Below, piece by piece: positions 20,352 through 21,077 of a stretch of DNA of 21,077 bases. The translations under genes were made by a program, and so were the position numbers. Source of the stretch: a virus; the IMG/VR virus record IMGVR_UViG_3300025889_001141, positions 1 through 21,077 of that record, one strand, 5' to 3'. The notes beneath the pieces are model-generated. The model did no database searches. It worked only from the letters and a program-made list of their open reading frames with translations, and was not told where the DNA came from. The first letter of the stretch is position 1, and every line of letters begins with the position of its first letter.

Positions 20352-20762
20352 ATGGCTCAAAACAAAGAAACTAGGATATGGCAAGAACTAAAAAATTTAG
20401 ATAAAGATTGGCATTTTACCCGCATAGAATCTAGCACAGTTAATGGTATTCCAGATGTGCACTGTGTCGTAAATAAGCAAGTTTTTTGGATAGAACTCAA
20501 AGCCAACACCAGCAAGAATTGTGGTCTTTCAAAGTATCAAATTAATTGGCATATTAAATATTTGAAAGCAGGTGGTAGAGCGTATATCTTGAATAGGCCC
20601 CTCTTGCAGAGCGCCTATGAACTTCTGGCCGTGAGCCGTGAGTCCCGAACCCCGATCCCGTTGGCACGCCACACGGATCTTAGAACCTTAATCACCTTCG
20701 CAGCGCAGCTGGGCACTGGCGCATCCTCCCGGGTCCCCGATCCCCGTCCCGAATCCCGTTAA
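20352..20762 (+). CDS. VRR-NUC nuclease with GC-rich 3' end
   Basis: The first 83 residues are a VRR-NUC (PD-(D/E)XK type) nuclease. GIPDVH carries D35, FWIELKA carries E48 and K50, LSKYQINWH carries Q63, and AGGRAYIL closes the fold. E6 or E12 near the start could be the fourth acidic residue. These enzymes cut branched or structured DNA in phages and in host FAN1. From about codon 83 the DNA becomes GC-rich and the protein turns into a Pro/Arg/Ser-rich tail (AVSRESRTPIPLARH, later RVPDPRPESR) unlike a nuclease. The normal end of the gene may have been replaced by the repeat block. No ribosome-binding site is evident before the ATG. Confidence 0.82.
   Translation: MAQNKETRIWQELKNLDKDWHFTRIESSTVNGIPDVHCVVNKQVFWIELKANTSKNCGLSKYQINWHIKYLKAGGRAYILNRPLLQSAYELLAVSRESRTPIPLARHTDLRTLITFAAQLGTGASSRVPDPRPESR
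20593..20618. other. Hairpin at the GC-block junction
   Basis: ATAGGC (20593-20598) pairs with GCCTAT (20613-20618). Inside, CTCT pairs with AGAG around TGC, giving a 10-bp stem with a small internal loop. It sits exactly where composition changes within the VRR-NUC gene. Confidence 0.5.
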
Positions 20763-20768
20763 ATAACG
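20757..20768. other. Short palindrome across the nuclease stop
   Basis: CGTTA-AA-TAACG has perfect 5-bp arms and contains the nuclease TAA stop. It directly follows a CCCG cluster. It has no T-run, so a terminator role is doubtful. Confidence 0.35.
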
Positions 20769-20794
20769 ATAATAGAACCATTGAACTCTGGCCT

Positions 20795-20830
20795 GGTGAG
20801 CTGGGAGACGCGGCTCAGGAGCAGCTCACC
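20795..20830. other. Strong GC-rich hairpin in the repeat block
   Basis: GGTGAGCTG (20795-20803) and CAGCTCACC (20822-20830) are perfect 9-bp arms. The 18-nt loop can form an extra GAG/CTC pair. A CCCG cluster follows at once. A smaller hairpin (ACCAGC/GCTGGT, 20884-20909) occurs in the next module. Confidence 0.6.
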
Positions 20831-21077
20831 CCCGATCCCGAAGCCCGATTATCAAGGAGAAATGTGGAAGAACTTAGGGCATCACCAGCTGGGAACTGGC
20901 GCTGCTGGTCAGGAGATGGTAAAGTTTCTTGGGGCGTGGGTATGGTTTATTTTCATTTTCCTTTCTCGACCCACGACCCCGTTCCCGTTACGAAAAGCTA
21001 CCCTGCTTTTCTGAACTAAGCCATCAGGAGCTGGCCAGGCGTGCAGCTGGCAGCAGAGGATCCTATTTCGGTAAATT

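Larger units (their letters stand above)
20706..20902 (+). repeat. 17-bp direct repeat, 180 bp apart
   Basis: CAGCTGGGCACTGGCGC (20706-20722) and CAGCTGGGAACTGGCGC (20886-20902) differ at one base and lie exactly 180 bp apart. Both encode QLGTGA in the frame of the nuclease gene. A diverged copy, AGCTGGGAGACGCGG, begins at 20799, midway between them, giving a period of about 90 bp. Confidence 0.7.
20590..21077. repeat. GC-rich, CCCG-rich repeat block to the right edge
   Basis: Composition switches abruptly here. CCCG occurs at least 13 times in clusters near 20644-20660, 20728-20758, 20831-20847 and 20978-20987, often as CCCGATCCCG or CCCGTTCCCG. CCCG is rare in the rest of the window. Between clusters AGCTGG recurs (20707, 20799, 20887, 21029, 21045). 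CCGTGAG is in tandem at 20629-20642. The stretch 20763-21077 has no gene I can support. An open frame from a TTG at 20781 to 21014 is in register with the nuclease gene and probably reflects lack of stops in GC-rich DNA. The block continues beyond the window. Confidence 0.7.

Noticed and set aside
20781-21014. 77-codon frame from a TTG in the GC-rich block
   Set aside because: It is in register with the preceding nuclease frame, carries repeat-encoded QLGTGA, and has no start signal or family. GC-rich DNA has few stops by chance.

Overview
This window reads as part of a genome of a tailed bacteriophage. It is AT-rich up to about base 20590, with tightly packed genes joined by ATGA or TAATG overlaps. 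It holds phage structural, replication and packaging genes, and I see no tRNA, rRNA or host housekeeping genes. The low GC, the family A polymerase without a visible phage RNA polymerase, and the look of many small genes suggest a marine alphaproteobacterial phage, perhaps a SAR11 phage or a relative. That host guess is an inference from composition and memory, not something the sequence proves.

Layout. Bases 1-4409 are the end of a virion module: a gene cut by the left edge, a 1034-residue probable internal or ejection protein, and two small membrane-active proteins. Bases 4422-15710 are a replication, recombination and DNA-modification module: a RecB/Cas4-like exonuclease; a lone minus-strand SNF2-type helicase with its own divergent promoter; a coiled-coil protein; a possible ssDNA-binding protein; an archaeo-eukaryotic-type primase; a UvrD-like helicase; a C5-cytosine methyltransferase; a PAPS-reductase-like ATP pyrophosphatase; a DUF3310 protein; a family A DNA polymerase; a ParB-like protein; and a hidden small zinc-finger protein. 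Three small minus-strand genes (15743-16380) follow after a bidirectional terminator. They face a plus-strand string of small genes (16455-18659) that ends at a strong terminator (18663-18699).

The 18700-19206 interval has no ordinary gene. It holds a palindrome, a small ORF interrupted at an A7 tract, an AT-rich stretch and eight copies of CTCCTAGA or its complement. It lies directly before the small terminase subunit gene (19207-19719), so it is a candidate replication origin, packaging site or late control region. After terS come small genes, one with a signal peptide, and a VRR-NUC nuclease. Its 3' end runs into an abrupt GC-rich, hairpin-rich repeat block that continues past the right edge.

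The most striking signal is in the methyltransferase gene. A second reading frame (+1, 11411-12076) stays open for 221 codons and has its own SD-like sequence. It encodes three WxTP-containing protein repeats ending in LNPMWVEWLMGYP. The annotated frame carries a complete C5-methyltransferase over the same DNA. Several other gene pairs here overlap by 62-82 nt out of frame, so overlapping coding is a theme of this genome.
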